From: Clonostachys chloroleuca
Taxonomy: Eukaryota; Ascomycota; Sordariomycetes; Hypocreales; Bionectriaceae
DNA: 64,000 nucleotides
Direction of reading: 5' to 3'
Assembly: GCA_037952775.1 (NCBI GenBank)
Contig: JBANAY010000003.1
Coordinates: forward strand, 24,800,001 to 24,864,000
The translations under genes were made by a program, and so were the position numbers. Numbering within the stretch: position 1 is the stretch's first letter; each line of letters opens with the position of its first letter. The notes under the pieces are model-generated. The model was not told the DNA's origin. It did no database searches and worked only from the letters and a program-made list of their open reading frames with translations. Below, piece by piece: positions 23,966 to 34,979 of this stretch.

Positions 23966-25570
23966 TCACCTGGAGTTCTCAAACTTGAACCTTGTTCCAT
24001 AATGATCATCTGGGAGCTTAGAGCTACCATTTCCATAGAACCTTTCCCGCATCGTGCCTGATTCACCAGCGGGCGCGTAAAGACCTCGTCGTCGAAGCTC
24101 AGGGACCAGCAACTCTACTACATCCTCCCACGTCCCCGGTGTCGTAATGTGGCCGACATTGAACCCATCGATGTCCGCCGCCTCTATCCATCTCTCCATC
24201 TCATCTGCAATCTCTTCAACTGTGCCCACCGGCACAGGCCCAGAAGCACCTAACGCGACCGCCTTTCCGATGTTTCGGGGCGTCCATTTGGGTACCCCAT
24301 CGCCACTATACGATAGGATGCCCAAGTGAGACTCTATCCGGCTGTTTGAGGACCCAACATCGGCAGCCGTGATCTCGGTATCCAAGTCGAACTTGCTCAA
24401 GTCCAAGTGTGTAGTCCCACACCAGTATACCAGTCCACCCTCCTCGCTGGCGTATTTGAGTGCCTCGTCGTACTTTTCTTCCGCTTGGGCCTTATCTTTC
24501 CCTATAATGGGGGTCATTGATGCAAATATTTTTACTGAATCAGGTCGACGACCATTCTCAACCAACTTGTCCCGAATAGCTTTCACTCTAGGTGCGATCA
24601 TTTCCGGTGTGAAGCCAACGACGAAAATGCCTTCAGCATGCCTGGCTCCAAACTCGATTCCCGTGCTACATTTGTAGCTTAGCCAACTTCATATGAAAAA
24701 GCGTCGAGGGTTCGTACTCACGGCGAGGTTCCAGCCTGGAACAGAAAAGGGGTCCGCTGAGGGCTGGGGTCAAGGATATGCGGCGCGTCAACTTTAAAGT
24801 ATTTTCCATCGTGATGAATAGTCTTGATTCTGTCGAATCTGGCGTAGATTTCCTTTTCCCGATCTTCTACCAGGGCATCATCAGCCCAAGATCCCTCCCA
24901 TAATCTAGCCGTGGCGCAATGTGTTAGATTTTCCCGTATGACTTATGACACAATTTGTATGCCCACAGCAGAGAATCCCGCTAAAAACTTACTTGTAGAC
25001 AACCTCCATAAACTCATCCGCTATTTCATATCTCTTATCATGCTCAATAGGATCAATTCCAATCTATAGATATTGTTAGCAGTCCGCGACGGAAGCTATG
25101 TAGAGCACACGAACAGCCTTGAAACCGGATGCCTTCCAAGATGTCACAATGTTCCATCCAAAGCGACCACCTGTAAGATGATCAAGAGTGGAAAACCTCT
25201 TAGCAAGCACGTAAGGACTATCAAACGAGGTAGAAGACGTGATAGCAAACCCCAAGTTCTTGGTAACTGCAGCCATGGCAGACACGGGGACAACAGGGTC
25301 TCCCATTGGATACTGAATCGCTGTGCGCACACACGGTTCTGCAGTTCCTTTGTAGACATCGGACCAACCAAATGTATCGGCAAGGAAGATTGCATTGAAG
25401 TCTCCCTTTTCTAGAATCTTCGCTAGGTCGGTCCAGTAGGTGAGGTCACGGCGCTTGTCAGCGGATCGATCTTTGGGATTACGCCACTGGCCAAAGGACA
25501 TGTGTCCGACGGTAAACTGGTCGAATGCATTGAAGATGATTTTCTTCTTTGACTTTGTTTGAGAAGTCAT
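23966..25570 (-). CDS. LLM-class FMN-dependent monooxygenase (NtaA/SnaA/DszA type)
   Basis: Exons on the minus strand: 25570-25115, 25063-24993, 24904-24722, 24665-23966; 469 residues, the usual length for the family, with no frame break. These flavin enzymes take reduced FMN from a separate reductase and oxidise substrates such as nitrilotriacetate, dibenzothiophene sulfone or sulfonates. Family marks include FNAFDQFTVGHMSFGQWRNP at the start, LAKILEKGDFNAIFLAD, GGRFGWNIVTSW, HDKRYEIADEFMEVVYKLWE, DDPR-type DDALV, HHDGKYFKVDAPH, and PSPQRTPFLFQAGTS, followed by ARHAEGIFV. Exon 2 is only 71 nt. A TATA-like stretch lies near 25657. It shares a promoter region with a small unknown frame and, further on, an anion transporter. 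The substrate cannot be read from sequence; a sulfur or nitrogen source is an inference. Confidence 0.88.
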
Positions 25571-25680
25571 TTTGAATGTACAGGACAGGGGAAAAAACAC
25601 TGTAGTCCAACTAAAATCCCTTTATCAGACACCGTTGCTGTCTTGTTATGCGTCAATATATAAATCAATCTGTGCACGCA

Positions 25681-25738
25681 CACGTGGGTAAAATTCCGAA
25701 CATCAACAAGGACTGGAAATCTTAATTAACTCCACGTG
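25681..25738. promoter_or_regulatory. two CACGTG boxes in the divergent promoter
   Basis: CACGTG occurs at 25681-25686 and 25733-25738, between the flavin monooxygenase (minus) and the genes to the right (plus). CACGTG is the core bound by bHLH proteins such as Cbf1, which in yeast acts on sulfur-assimilation genes. That these copies are used is an inference from their pairing and position. Confidence 0.4.
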
Positions 25739-25865
25739 GATATAGGCACGCCATGCTGGAGAAGGATGAGGCAACTTCTTATACACTAGGGTCTTAGAGC
25801 AGAAAATAGACGGACTCCAAAAGAAAACACATTTACTGACACCTTGGCATTGAAACTAGTCCACC

Positions 25866-26105
25866 ATGGCCACGGAAAATCTGGAAATAATCGCGGATTT
25901 AAAGAATATTTTTATTAATCAGGCAGGCCATCGCGTAACTGGCAAGTTATATCAGATGGTCTTTGCCGAGATGAGCACGCCATTCTGGAGCGAGATGAGG
26001 TATCCAACGACCCATGAACATACACCGAGAACTTGGTTTGGTAAGGGTCCGGACATCGGAAGAAAACATGACCTATTCCTCATGCAGTTACAAATCCATC
26101 CTTGA
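25866..26105 (+). CDS. small hypothetical protein (79 aa), uncertain
   Basis: The frame starts in an ideal context (CCACCATGG) and runs 79 codons to a TGA. The translation is mixed, without signal peptide, membrane segment or recognised motif (it contains TPFWSEMRYPTTHEHTPRTW). A GTGAGT donor-like site lies just after the stop. It could be a true small gene, the first exon of a lost gene, or an upstream frame in the leader of the transporter gene 230 bases away. Only the start context argues for it. Confidence 0.3.
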   Translation: MATENLEIIADLKNIFINQAGHRVTGKLYQMVFAEMSTPFWSEMRYPTTHEHTPRTWFGKGPDIGRKHDLFLMQLQIHP

Positions 26106-26333
26106 AACGGTGAGTGGATGTTTGGTTTAGTTTCCATCCTCTTGGTAGGGGGCCTGTCACCCCTGGTTGATAGAATAAGTCGTCATCAGCAATTTATTTA
26201 GCGTCTCAAACGCAAGGATTCATACATATACCACCGACGACTCATCATTGTAGGCGTGGCTCCGCTAATTAACTCAACCGAGTAATTATCCAGTACAGCT
26301 TTTCATCGTTGCATCATCCTTTGGATAGCAAAG

Positions 26334-28003
26334 ATGGCCTCGAAGTCTGGACTCGATACTCTTGACCCGGGGTCAGACTCAGTCGAGGAAGTTAACAAGT
26401 CTCCAGCGAAAGTCCAAGAACTCAACAAGGCGGATTTAGATGATGAAGAGGCTCGTAGGGAGTTTCTCTCTCGCTTCACTGCTGAGGATGACCACAGGAT
26501 CATGAGAAAAGTCGATTGGAGGTTCTTGCCTCTGATAGGTTTCATGTATCTCGTCAAACAGATCGATTTCTCCAACGCGGCTTCCATAAAGGTCCTGCAG
26601 CCCGGCGAATCAAGAAACGTCTTGACGGAATTAAACATGTCCGCTGACCAGTATAACTGGGTACAAACTGTTTACTACGTACGTCGTCTCCCGATATTTT
26701 GCACAGCTACACGAGTATTAACTTCTATATTGTACAGATCGCCTACGTCCTTTTCGAAATTCCAAGCACATTGGTGCTCAAGAAAGCTACGCCTCGAAAG
26801 TGGCAAAGTCGAATCTTCTTGACCTGGGGCATCGTGGTCGCCTGCCACGCGGCTATACAAAACGCGGGCGGCTTCTATGCTCTCCGGTTCCTCTTAGGTG
26901 CAATGGAAGCTGGATTCTTCCCTTGTTTGGCAGCACAGATGTGCAGTTGGTACCGCAGCGACGAGTACGGAAGACCTATCATGTGGATGTTTGGATTCCA
27001 AAACTTCTCAGGGATCATCGGAAGCCTGTTGACATACGGAATCTCTTCCATGAACGGTGTCGGGGGTTTGAGTGCTTGGAGATGGTAAGTTATTCCGATA
27101 CCGCTTGGCCTTTGAATCGTCTTTGATACTTATGGATTCATTCATAGGGTTTTCCTTCTGGAAGGACTCACGACAATACTGTTCGCAGGAGTCATCTACT
27201 ATGTCCTACCAGATTATCCTAAATCTCCCAGATCAAGCCGCTGGCTCACTCCAGACGAGCAGCAATATCTCGAATATCGTTTGACAGAAAATGCGCCGAA
27301 AACCGATGATGCCGTTTTTGACAAATCCGAGATCATTGCGTCTCTGAAAGATCCTAAGCTCATCGGATTCACATTATCTCAATTCTTCCTCAACATTGCT
27401 GGCTACGGATTAAGTTGGCAATTGCCGACAATCACCACCTCTCTCGGCTTCGCCGGTCTGCCCCGGAACCAACTTCTCAATATCCCACCTGCTGCTGCAA
27501 CTGTCATCGGAATCATACTTGCTGCGTGGTTCCTACGACGGGCATACGTCGCCCGACCTATTTTTATTCACGCCCTCAGTGCTGGTATCCTTGCCTTTTT
27601 CATAGTCCTCTGCGTCCCTGTAAGCAACGGCGCTGTCTACGCTGCAGTTGTTCTCGGAAACGCATTTTACTTCGTCTTTTTCGTACCCTTCTGGGCTTGG
27701 AGATCTGCCACGCTTGTCGGGACTACGGGAACAGCATTTACATTGGCTTTGCAGACATCAGTTGCTCAGGTTGGCGGTGTCATTGCACCTCAGCTGTTCC
27801 AGTCCAAGTACGCATACAATGGCTACAAGACATCATTCATCATTTGCACAGTCTCTGTGGCCATAGCCATCCTGTCCAATATCTGGCTCACTTACTTGAC
27901 TTGGGCGGTAGAGCAAGATACCAAGAATGTGAGAAGAGAACGCATCCGTGCTGAGCGGGAGGGCAAAGTATATACAGGTGAGGATGTCAAACTTCGTCAT
28001 TAG
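26334..28003 (+). CDS. MFS transporter, allantoate permease (Dal5)-like anion:cation symporter
   Basis: Exons 26334-26678, 26738-27084, 27148-28003; 515 residues, usual for the family. After an acidic N-terminus (about 60 residues) comes VDWRFLPLIGFMYLVKQIDF, the first membrane segment, with the family's conserved D-R-xxN-like region altered to DFSNAA. The second exon reads IAYVLFEIPSTLVLKKATPRKW and FYALRFLLGAMEAGFFP, both characteristic of fungal anion:cation symporters of the Dal5/Tna1/Seo1 group. About twelve membrane segments in total. Members import small organic anions: allantoate, nicotinate, pantothenate, sulfonates. Its place next to the flavin monooxygenase suggests that it brings in that enzyme's substrate, an inference from neighbourhood only. 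Confidence 0.88.
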
Positions 28004-28397
28004 TCACATTTATTCTTGTATAGGAGGCCACATCAGAGGGAACGTTGGGTTTCTGGAGTAAATCAGCCAGGTTAACCCCCCCGGAAGTTTGATTGCAAAA
28101 CGACATCGGCTGTTGAGTCTTCCACTCGATAAATGAAACCTTCATCAAAGAGTTGGCAACTAAAGAAAATGAACGATTGAATCTCAGCTTCAGAAGGACG
28201 TACATATGTAGATATTTCAGTCTAGCGAAGAGTTTAAGTTTCCAATGCTGGATGAGGGCATATCATAGACATTGAAGTAAATGTTTCAAGATCTTTTACA
28301 TTAGGAGAAGGTTTCACTATCACCAGGCGTGTATGCATTCAGGACCGCACTTAAACTGCGGTGGAGCTTTTATTTAGCGCTCTATCTTAGTTTTCTT
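28004..28397. other. intergenic between convergent genes, no gene seen
   Basis: About 390 bases separating the 3' ends of the Dal5-like transporter (plus) and the carboxypeptidase (minus). It should contain both polyadenylation sites; no further feature is recognised. Confidence 0.5.
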
Positions 28398-29840
28398 TTA
28401 GATGAGGGTGAAGAACTTCTTCATGCCCGCCCATTGCTCGGCACCTGAAGGCACAATGTGAGAAGCAGCGAGAACGAACCCATTGCTGGCAGACGAGCTG
28501 GGGCGCAGCTCGATGCACCACGAGTACTCGGCACCGGCAACTGCGTAGGCCCAGTCCAAGCTACCACCGTTGGCCTGGTAAATGGTGGAACAGGTAGGGC
28601 CATAGGTAAAGCTGAGGCCGTTCACGCCGCGAATGGCGGTCGCGACACTGCCGGCAGCGGACATTTGGGCTGCGTGGTTTGTAGCGCGAGCAGAGCAGCT
28701 GTATCCGAATGGTAGAAGGATCAGCTGGCTGTAAGAGTGCCAGTCGTTATAGAACTTGATGCCCTTGCCGGATGACAGGCCTGATAGATGAGCGACAAGA
28801 GCCTTGTTCTCGGGTGTGTCGCCTTGTGCGAGACCGCGGTAGGTTTCAGCGCAGGCGTTGGTTGAAGAGCCGGAGCCAGACCATTGGTATGGCCAGTTTC
28901 GGTTGATATCGGTGCCGACACAGGACACTCCAGATCGAGTTTGTCTGTTCTTGCGCCAAAGTCTTTCAGTGGTTTGGGTATAAACAAAACCTAGACAACA
29001 TTATCAGTATGTTTTTTGTTCAGTAAAAGAAACTAAATTTATCGAAGTTCTCACCATCAGGGTTAACAATGGGAAGAATGTAGAAGTCATAGTTGTTTAA
29101 TGCGGCAACAGTGGTGGCATCCGAGGCCAGATACTCCTCGACAATCTTGTATGCAAGATACTCAACAGTCTACACATAAAGTTAGCAGGCTATCATAATA
29201 TATAATAAAGGGGCTTCTCTTACCGTGGTAGTAATCCATTCACGGGCATGGACTGTGCCGTGCCACACGATGGCGGGCTTAGAGCCCTTGCCTCCACTTC
29301 CCCAGAGGTGGATGCCGCGGATGGCGCGGCCTTCGAACGAATTGCCAACGGTGAAGATCTCCGAGTTGCTTGGGAACGCTGCTTGCAAATCTGACAGGAA
29401 TGTTCCGTGCTCGGCGAAAGTGTGATAGGCATTAAAATATGAAATGGGAGGAATGGCAGCAATAGTGTCCTTAGTCTTGAGCGTAGCTAGGGATAGAAAT
29501 TTGTCAGACAAGTCACGAAAGGAGTAGCTGGAGGCAAAGATTACTTACACTCGTAAACCTCGAACTTCTCCTCCTCGAATGTTGAGGCAAGATCCTCCTC
29601 GATCAATGTAGCGTCAAGTCCAAGAGCATGGAAGTCCTCAAGCTTCTCGGGAGCAATAGCGACATTGACTGCGCTGTACGCCCCATCAACATGGAGAGTG
29701 ATGGAGCCAAGGTCTGCCAAAGCAGTTTCAATAGCCGGGTACGAGTCATGGCTCTCCACGCGAAACACCTTATATCCTTCATACGTGACCTTGGCCGCCA
29801 CAAGAGGCAGCAGAGCTGCGAGAGTGGCAAACACCTTCAT
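28398..29840 (-). CDS. secreted M14 zinc metallocarboxypeptidase (carboxypeptidase A type)
   Basis: Exons on the minus strand: 29840-29549, 29486-29224, 29169-29055, 28990-28398; 420 residues. It removes C-terminal amino acids from peptides outside the cell. The first 16 residues are a signal peptide (MKVFATLAALLPLVAA), followed by an activation propeptide of about 100 residues. The catalytic domain shows the zinc ligands in GTVHAREWI (His and Glu), the substrate-binding DINRNWPYQW, the third zinc ligand in WHSYSQLILLPFGYS, and the catalytic glutamate in CIELRPSSSA. All key residues are present and splice sites are good. A TATA box lies about 105 bases before the ATG. Related fungal enzymes serve in protein digestion by saprotrophs and insect pathogens; no virulence role can be concluded here. 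Confidence 0.93.
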
Positions 29841-29944
29841 GGCGGCGTAATTGGTACAGTCTGTGGATGTTGACGGGTAGAAGGAAGCTATTCCAAAGGA
29901 CTGAGTGGAAATCAACACTTCAAACGTCTTCGATGGCCGGCCAG

Positions 29945-29953
29945 CTTTTTATA
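29945..29953 (-). promoter_or_regulatory. TATA box of the carboxypeptidase gene
   Basis: TATAAAAAG on the minus strand, about 105 bases upstream of the ATG at 29840. Confidence 0.55.
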
Positions 29954-32107
29954 CTTTGAGACAGCGAGCACGATGGGGATGGTGGTCTAGACTTTGGGGT
30001 TAACAGCATGCTCGCAAACTCTCATTGTGCGATCTGTTTCGTACTTGCTTCTTTCAGACACAATATTAATGCGTCGAGTTACACTGGAACTTTTTGAAAG
30101 TGCGCCTTTTAGCTGATAACGCAACACGACCTGCCAAATACCCAAGTGGTGACAGAATGAGCACTACGAAAGGTACAACGAGGAACACGCCACCTTCTTG
30201 ATACAGCCATGGCCGCTAGAGCAATTGTACTTGAGCCCAAGTTCTTCTCCTTTGGTCATTCATTGCCAAGCACTTACCTGCCCCGTTGGGATTAGGTGTA
30301 TCACGCTCCCGGCATAAGCAGCCTAGGGATTTCTCTCCGCAAGGTACTTTATTGGCACCTCCCCGTAAAGTGTCTCGGTGATCTTTTCCTGGTCTTGCTT
30401 AGGGCAGGAGGTCATGGCATTAGACTTGACTACGATTCTGGTTGGGACTGGGCAGCTTCTCTGGAGACATCATGGCCCACACCCTCGCTTGGCTCCATTG
30501 TTCAATCCATACCATTAAAGGCAACTGACAAAGTGCCGAGGCCTTCCCATGTACCCGGCAGACACAACTTTATTTTTCTCAATTCTCACCTCAATTGGCT
30601 CGCTGTGCCAGCAGTAAATGGCTCTACCACTAAAACCCGCGTCAAAATGATACTCCAAGTGAAACAACACCACTCAACAAAGAGCAGCTCAATCCCCCCA
30701 TTTGCGTGAATCAAGGACTTCCAAAGGGACTATTTAAGTGCCAAAAGACCCAAAGGATCAAGGCCACGAAGTCTAGACATACGAGATGTAACCCTTTGTC
30801 GATCTTGGCTGAAACAGTTACATTGTTGATGCGTCACCCTATCACTACCTAGATTTACCGCACCACAGTTGATGTTTCCAAGAAATGGTACAATATGTAC
30901 ATCGCTTAAAGCAATCAGAAATGGATCCGTGTCCCAGCCACCCGATAAGAGCCAGTGACATATAATCCTAGGAGGAAAGTCAGCCAACCTTGTTTTTGGA
31001 AAGGAACATTAATTTCTACGAATGTATAGCTGCCATGACTGCAGCACACGTCTCAATTGTCGTAGTCCAAATATTTCCAAATCTCACATATAAGCAAAAG
31101 TTCGCTGTAATGATTTACGCATAGTCAAGAGAGAGAGGAAAATCGCATCTATCTTCACCCAGTGGAGGCTTGGAGGATCATCAATTTGCATGATTGTTTC
31201 TACATGGGATGTTATGAAATAGCAAGACAATTCTTAAACCCGCGGGAGAAATAAGATAAAGAGGGCCCGTCCCTGTCTTGTATCTCAGTACATTCAAGCC
31301 AGACGTCCGGCATGATCTGGATATCTTCGAAAACCTCTTCCTTAGGTACTTACCAAAGGTACAGAAGGAATTTGGATTGGGCCATACACCCAAACACCAC
31401 GCCCAATAATGTACAGGCCGTGTGGTTAATTTATCAAATTCGAATATATGCATGTGCTTCCCAATATAAAGTCAATTGATCCTTCTAATCTCGCCAGGTC
31501 CAGAGGCCTTATGGGCTAGTATATGAGTGATAAATAAGCATCGATATTGAGACCTGCCTAACCCAAGGCGCACGGTCCAGATGAGCAAAGGTTCAACCGC
31601 GGTTTCTTGCCCTTTGAATCGATCGGCCACAGATTCATTGGAAATTTAATATTAAGATATAACATTACATGGATTAGATTATGTCAAATTCACAGCATAG
31701 AAGACTAATTTCAATTGAATTGCCATTGCACGGGATAAAATGACAACGATGATGCGACTTTCAAAAGCCATCGAAGAAAATATGTTTGCATTCAAATAAT
31801 TAAAGAACTTTCAGAATGCTCACGACCTATACTCATCTTTGAACTTCACTAGTATTCAGCTTGAGTATTACACTTATCAGATACACAAAACAAAAAAAAA
31901 TTATTGTGCCTACTCTGTCTAAATTGCACGACAAATTTCCAACGACGGATACGCCCCCAAAAGGCTCGAACGTAATTGATAATATGCATAGCCAAAACTC
32001 GGGGATTTCTTTTCGGAGGTAATCAATTCGGCTTCTTACCTGAACCTGAGGGGTAAGAGTGCTACCCTTCATTCAGCGGGGGCGGATGCTGATCCCTCGC
32101 ATCGGAT
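29954..32107. other. long intergenic region, no gene seen
   Basis: About 2.2 kb between divergent genes. The longest frame (30296-30709, plus) begins at a GTG, not an ATG, and has no family features. From about 31640 to 31920 the sequence is AT-rich, but CA and TG dinucleotides are still common, so it is not RIP-degraded. The last 100 bases are the promoter of the acetoacetyl-CoA synthetase. Confidence 0.5.
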
Positions 32108-32120
32108 AAGAATCGCCGAG
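32108..32120 (+). promoter_or_regulatory. candidate regulatory motif AAGAATCGCCGAG upstream of the acetoacetyl-CoA synthetase
   Basis: This 13-mer lies 83 bases before the ATG at 32203. The same 13 bases occur 77 bases before the regulator gene at 62472, and its 3' part (ATCGCCGAG) occurs twice in the SDR/GST promoter. A shared binding site is an inference. Confidence 0.35.
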
Positions 32121-32202
32121 TGTATTTAACACCGGTTAAAAGCCCTCGCCCGCCCTCGCCCATATCGTCATCAATCTCAATCACCACACTAGTACGCTAA
32201 AG

Positions 32203-34376
32203 ATGAGCGAAAAGAGCAGTTCCCCGGAACCTTCTCGGGCTTTGGAGCCAGTCTGGCGCCCTTGGATACCAGAGGCTGCCATCCCGATGAACAGGTATCG
32301 TCACCACGTCAACCAAAAATTCAATCTTGATTTGAAAAATTCCCGGCAACTTCAGAAATGGTCTACCTCTTCCCCTCAGGAGTTTTGGATTGACCTCTGG
32401 TCCTACCTTGAGATCGTGCCGGAATTACCCAAGGGCTTGACTAAAGCATATGATTCCGCCATCCCAATAGATGAAATACCTCCATTCTTTGAGGGAGTTC
32501 ATGTCAACTACGCTGAGAATGTGCTTAACCAGCCTCACGTCTCGCCCCATTCAATAGCATTGATTGGAATCCGCGAGTGCCAAAGTTTCGAGGGGGAGCA
32601 ATGGACTTGGTCCGAGTTGAGAGAACGAGTTCGAGAAGCTCGCAGCGCTCTGATCAGAAGTGGTATTCGAGAGGGTGACCGGGTTGCTGCAATCATTTCA
32701 ACATCAATATGGTCCGTCACAATCTTTCTAGCTGCCGCAAGTTTGGGGGCAATATTCACATCCATCGCCTCTGACTTTGGAGTCGAGGTGAGTTCTTCAC
32801 TCATCATCAACGTACGAATGATAGCCTGATCTAATTGCTCTCATCAAAAGGGATGCGCATCTCGGCTAGAACTTGTAGGACCATCTATTATTTTTGCGGA
32901 TAGCCACGTCACATACAAAGGCAACCAGCGAGAAAATCTAGATAAAATATCTTCCATTCTATCCCGGCTGAGCCATAAGCCTCTGGCTATCCTTATTGAG
33001 CTTCAACGAACACCAAAGCACTCATTTTTAACTCTATCAGAATTTCTTTCGCGGTCCGATAAGATGGACAAGCTAGATTTCAAACGCCAACCGTTCTCCT
33101 CCCCATTATACATATTATATTCCAGCGGAACATCGGGTCCTCCTAAATGCCTAGTTCATCATCATGGACTTATCCTACAGCACCAGAAGGTAGGCAAGTT
33201 GCACAATTCGCTCGAGGCGGGGCACGTCGTCTTTCAATACTCCAGCCCATCATGGGTATTATGGAATGTAATGGTCGGCCACTTGTCTGTGGGAACAACA
33301 CTGGTGCTCTATGACGGCTCCCCAACGTTCCCATCTCCAGAGAAGATGTTGGAAATTGTACAGAGACACAGGGTGAATTACTGGGGGGTATCTCCACGCT
33401 ATCTCCAACAGTTGGAGATTGACGGAGTAATGCTGAAAGACAAATATAACCTCGAATCCCTTCGCATGGTTCAAACCACGGGAGCGCATTTATCCGCCAG
33501 CCAATACTATTGGTTCTACAAAGTGTTCCCATCCAAGATCCACCTCACGAACGTCGCAGGGGGTACTGACATTGCGACTTCGTGGGTTGCCTCAAACCCA
33601 ACTGGTCCTGTGTATCCTGGCGAAACGCAAATGCCAGCACTTGGCCATGATGTGGACGTAGCCGACCCCATTACCGGGCAGTCAATAAGGGACAATGGTG
33701 GCGCTGGTGAGCTGGTTTGTCGACTACCATTCCCTTCGATGCCAGTCTTCATGTGGGGAGACAAGGATAACAAGAAGTATCAGGAGAGCTACTTCCAGAA
33801 GTTTGATTTCCCATGCTGGGCTCAGCATGATTGGATCAGTTTCAACCCTGTGACCGGTGGCTCAACAATTCATGGCCGAAGGTGAGTCCGGCTTGAACTT
33901 CATTGCGCTGAAGCTTTAACTAACCGAATAGTGATGGGATTCTCAACCCGCAAGGCATACGATTCGGATCATCTGAGATCTACGCCATCAGTGAAGCTTC
34001 TCCATTCAACAAATATATTGAGACCACGCTATGTGTTGGCAGAACACGCAAAGGGCTAGACACTGACGAATCGGTCTTTCTCTTTGTCGTGATGCGCGAA
34101 GGCCACCGCTTCGATGTCCCTCTAGAGAAGAACATCTGCGACGCTATCCGCTCTGGCCTGAGCGCGCGACATGTTCCCCGATTTGTCCTGCCGGTGAAGG
34201 AGATACCGATGACGGTGACTGGGAAGAAGGTAGAAACTTTGGTCAAGCAGGTCATTTGCAGTGGCGAAATGCCAAAGAGAATCAGCTCGACTGTGGTAAA
34301 CAGTGGCTGCTTGGAAAGCTTTCGACAGTACTACCATTTGGAGTCGCAGCAACCAAGTACTAGATCCAAGCTATAG
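32203..34376 (+). CDS. acetoacetyl-CoA synthetase-like acyl-activating enzyme
   Basis: Exons 32203-32787, 32851-33881, 33932-34376; 686 residues, matching the family. It activates acetoacetate to acetoacetyl-CoA with ATP, in the cytosol. The N-terminus has the acetyl-CoA-synthetase N-terminal pattern (VWRPWIP..MNRYRHHVN). The adenylate-forming core begins with SPLYILYSSGTSGPPKCLVH, followed by SPSWVLWNVMVGHLSVGTTL, NYWGVSPRYLQQLE, and NVAGGTDIATSW, a pattern typical of acetoacetyl-CoA synthetases. The junction of exons 2 and 3 rebuilds HGRSDGILNPQGIRFGSSEIY, and PMTVTGKKVETLVKQ carries the catalytic lysine near the C-terminus. It lies 600 bases upstream of a CoA-transferase in the same direction. 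Another short-chain keto acid as substrate remains possible. Confidence 0.87.
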
Positions 34377-34979
34377 ATCGATGAAGTGTTACCTATAAAC
34401 ATATAGTTACTCAACCCCAACTACTAAAAGTACAATATGACACAAGATACATAGTTGGATTTGAATATCTCTTTCCAACCTCCACACGGGTATTGGATAT
34501 TCTTCGCCCCTAGTTATCGAATAGGCTAAACCTCCCTTGTCTCCTTGCTTGTGATCACTGCCTCGGCTCGTCTCAAAACGGTCGCATGTCACATGGTGGT
34601 AGCAGCGGCTTTCCTAGAAGAGTTGTATGCATGAGTAATAATGTTTTTGGGTCTCTTTTTATCTATCAGTTAATATTACCACACTGAATGAATAATGCTG
34701 ACCCGTGACAGGTCACAACGATTGCCAAATTCAAGGTCAAATGGCAATCAGGTATGCAGATCATAGACCGGTGAGCTCTTGGTGCACACAAAATGCAACC
34801 TCGCCGGGTACTAACCCAATAGCCGACTTCCAGGCGAAGTCCGAGCCGAAATCACCGGATGGATGGAAGGGTGTCATCAGGCAAGTTGGGCTCCTTGTTG
34901 AACAGTTTCAATATCTTTTTCACCTTTTGCACCAGATCATTCCGGATCAAAGAAATCAGACATGAGCTAGCCAGTAGCT
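34377..34979. other. intergenic, no gene seen
   Basis: About 600 bases between two genes of the same direction. It should hold the terminator of the synthetase and the promoter of the CoA-transferase. No TATA box or repeat is evident. Confidence 0.5.

Noticed and set aside
30296..30709. 137-codon open frame on the plus strand
   Set aside because: It starts at GTG, not ATG, has no family motif, no start context and no splice structure; treated as chance.
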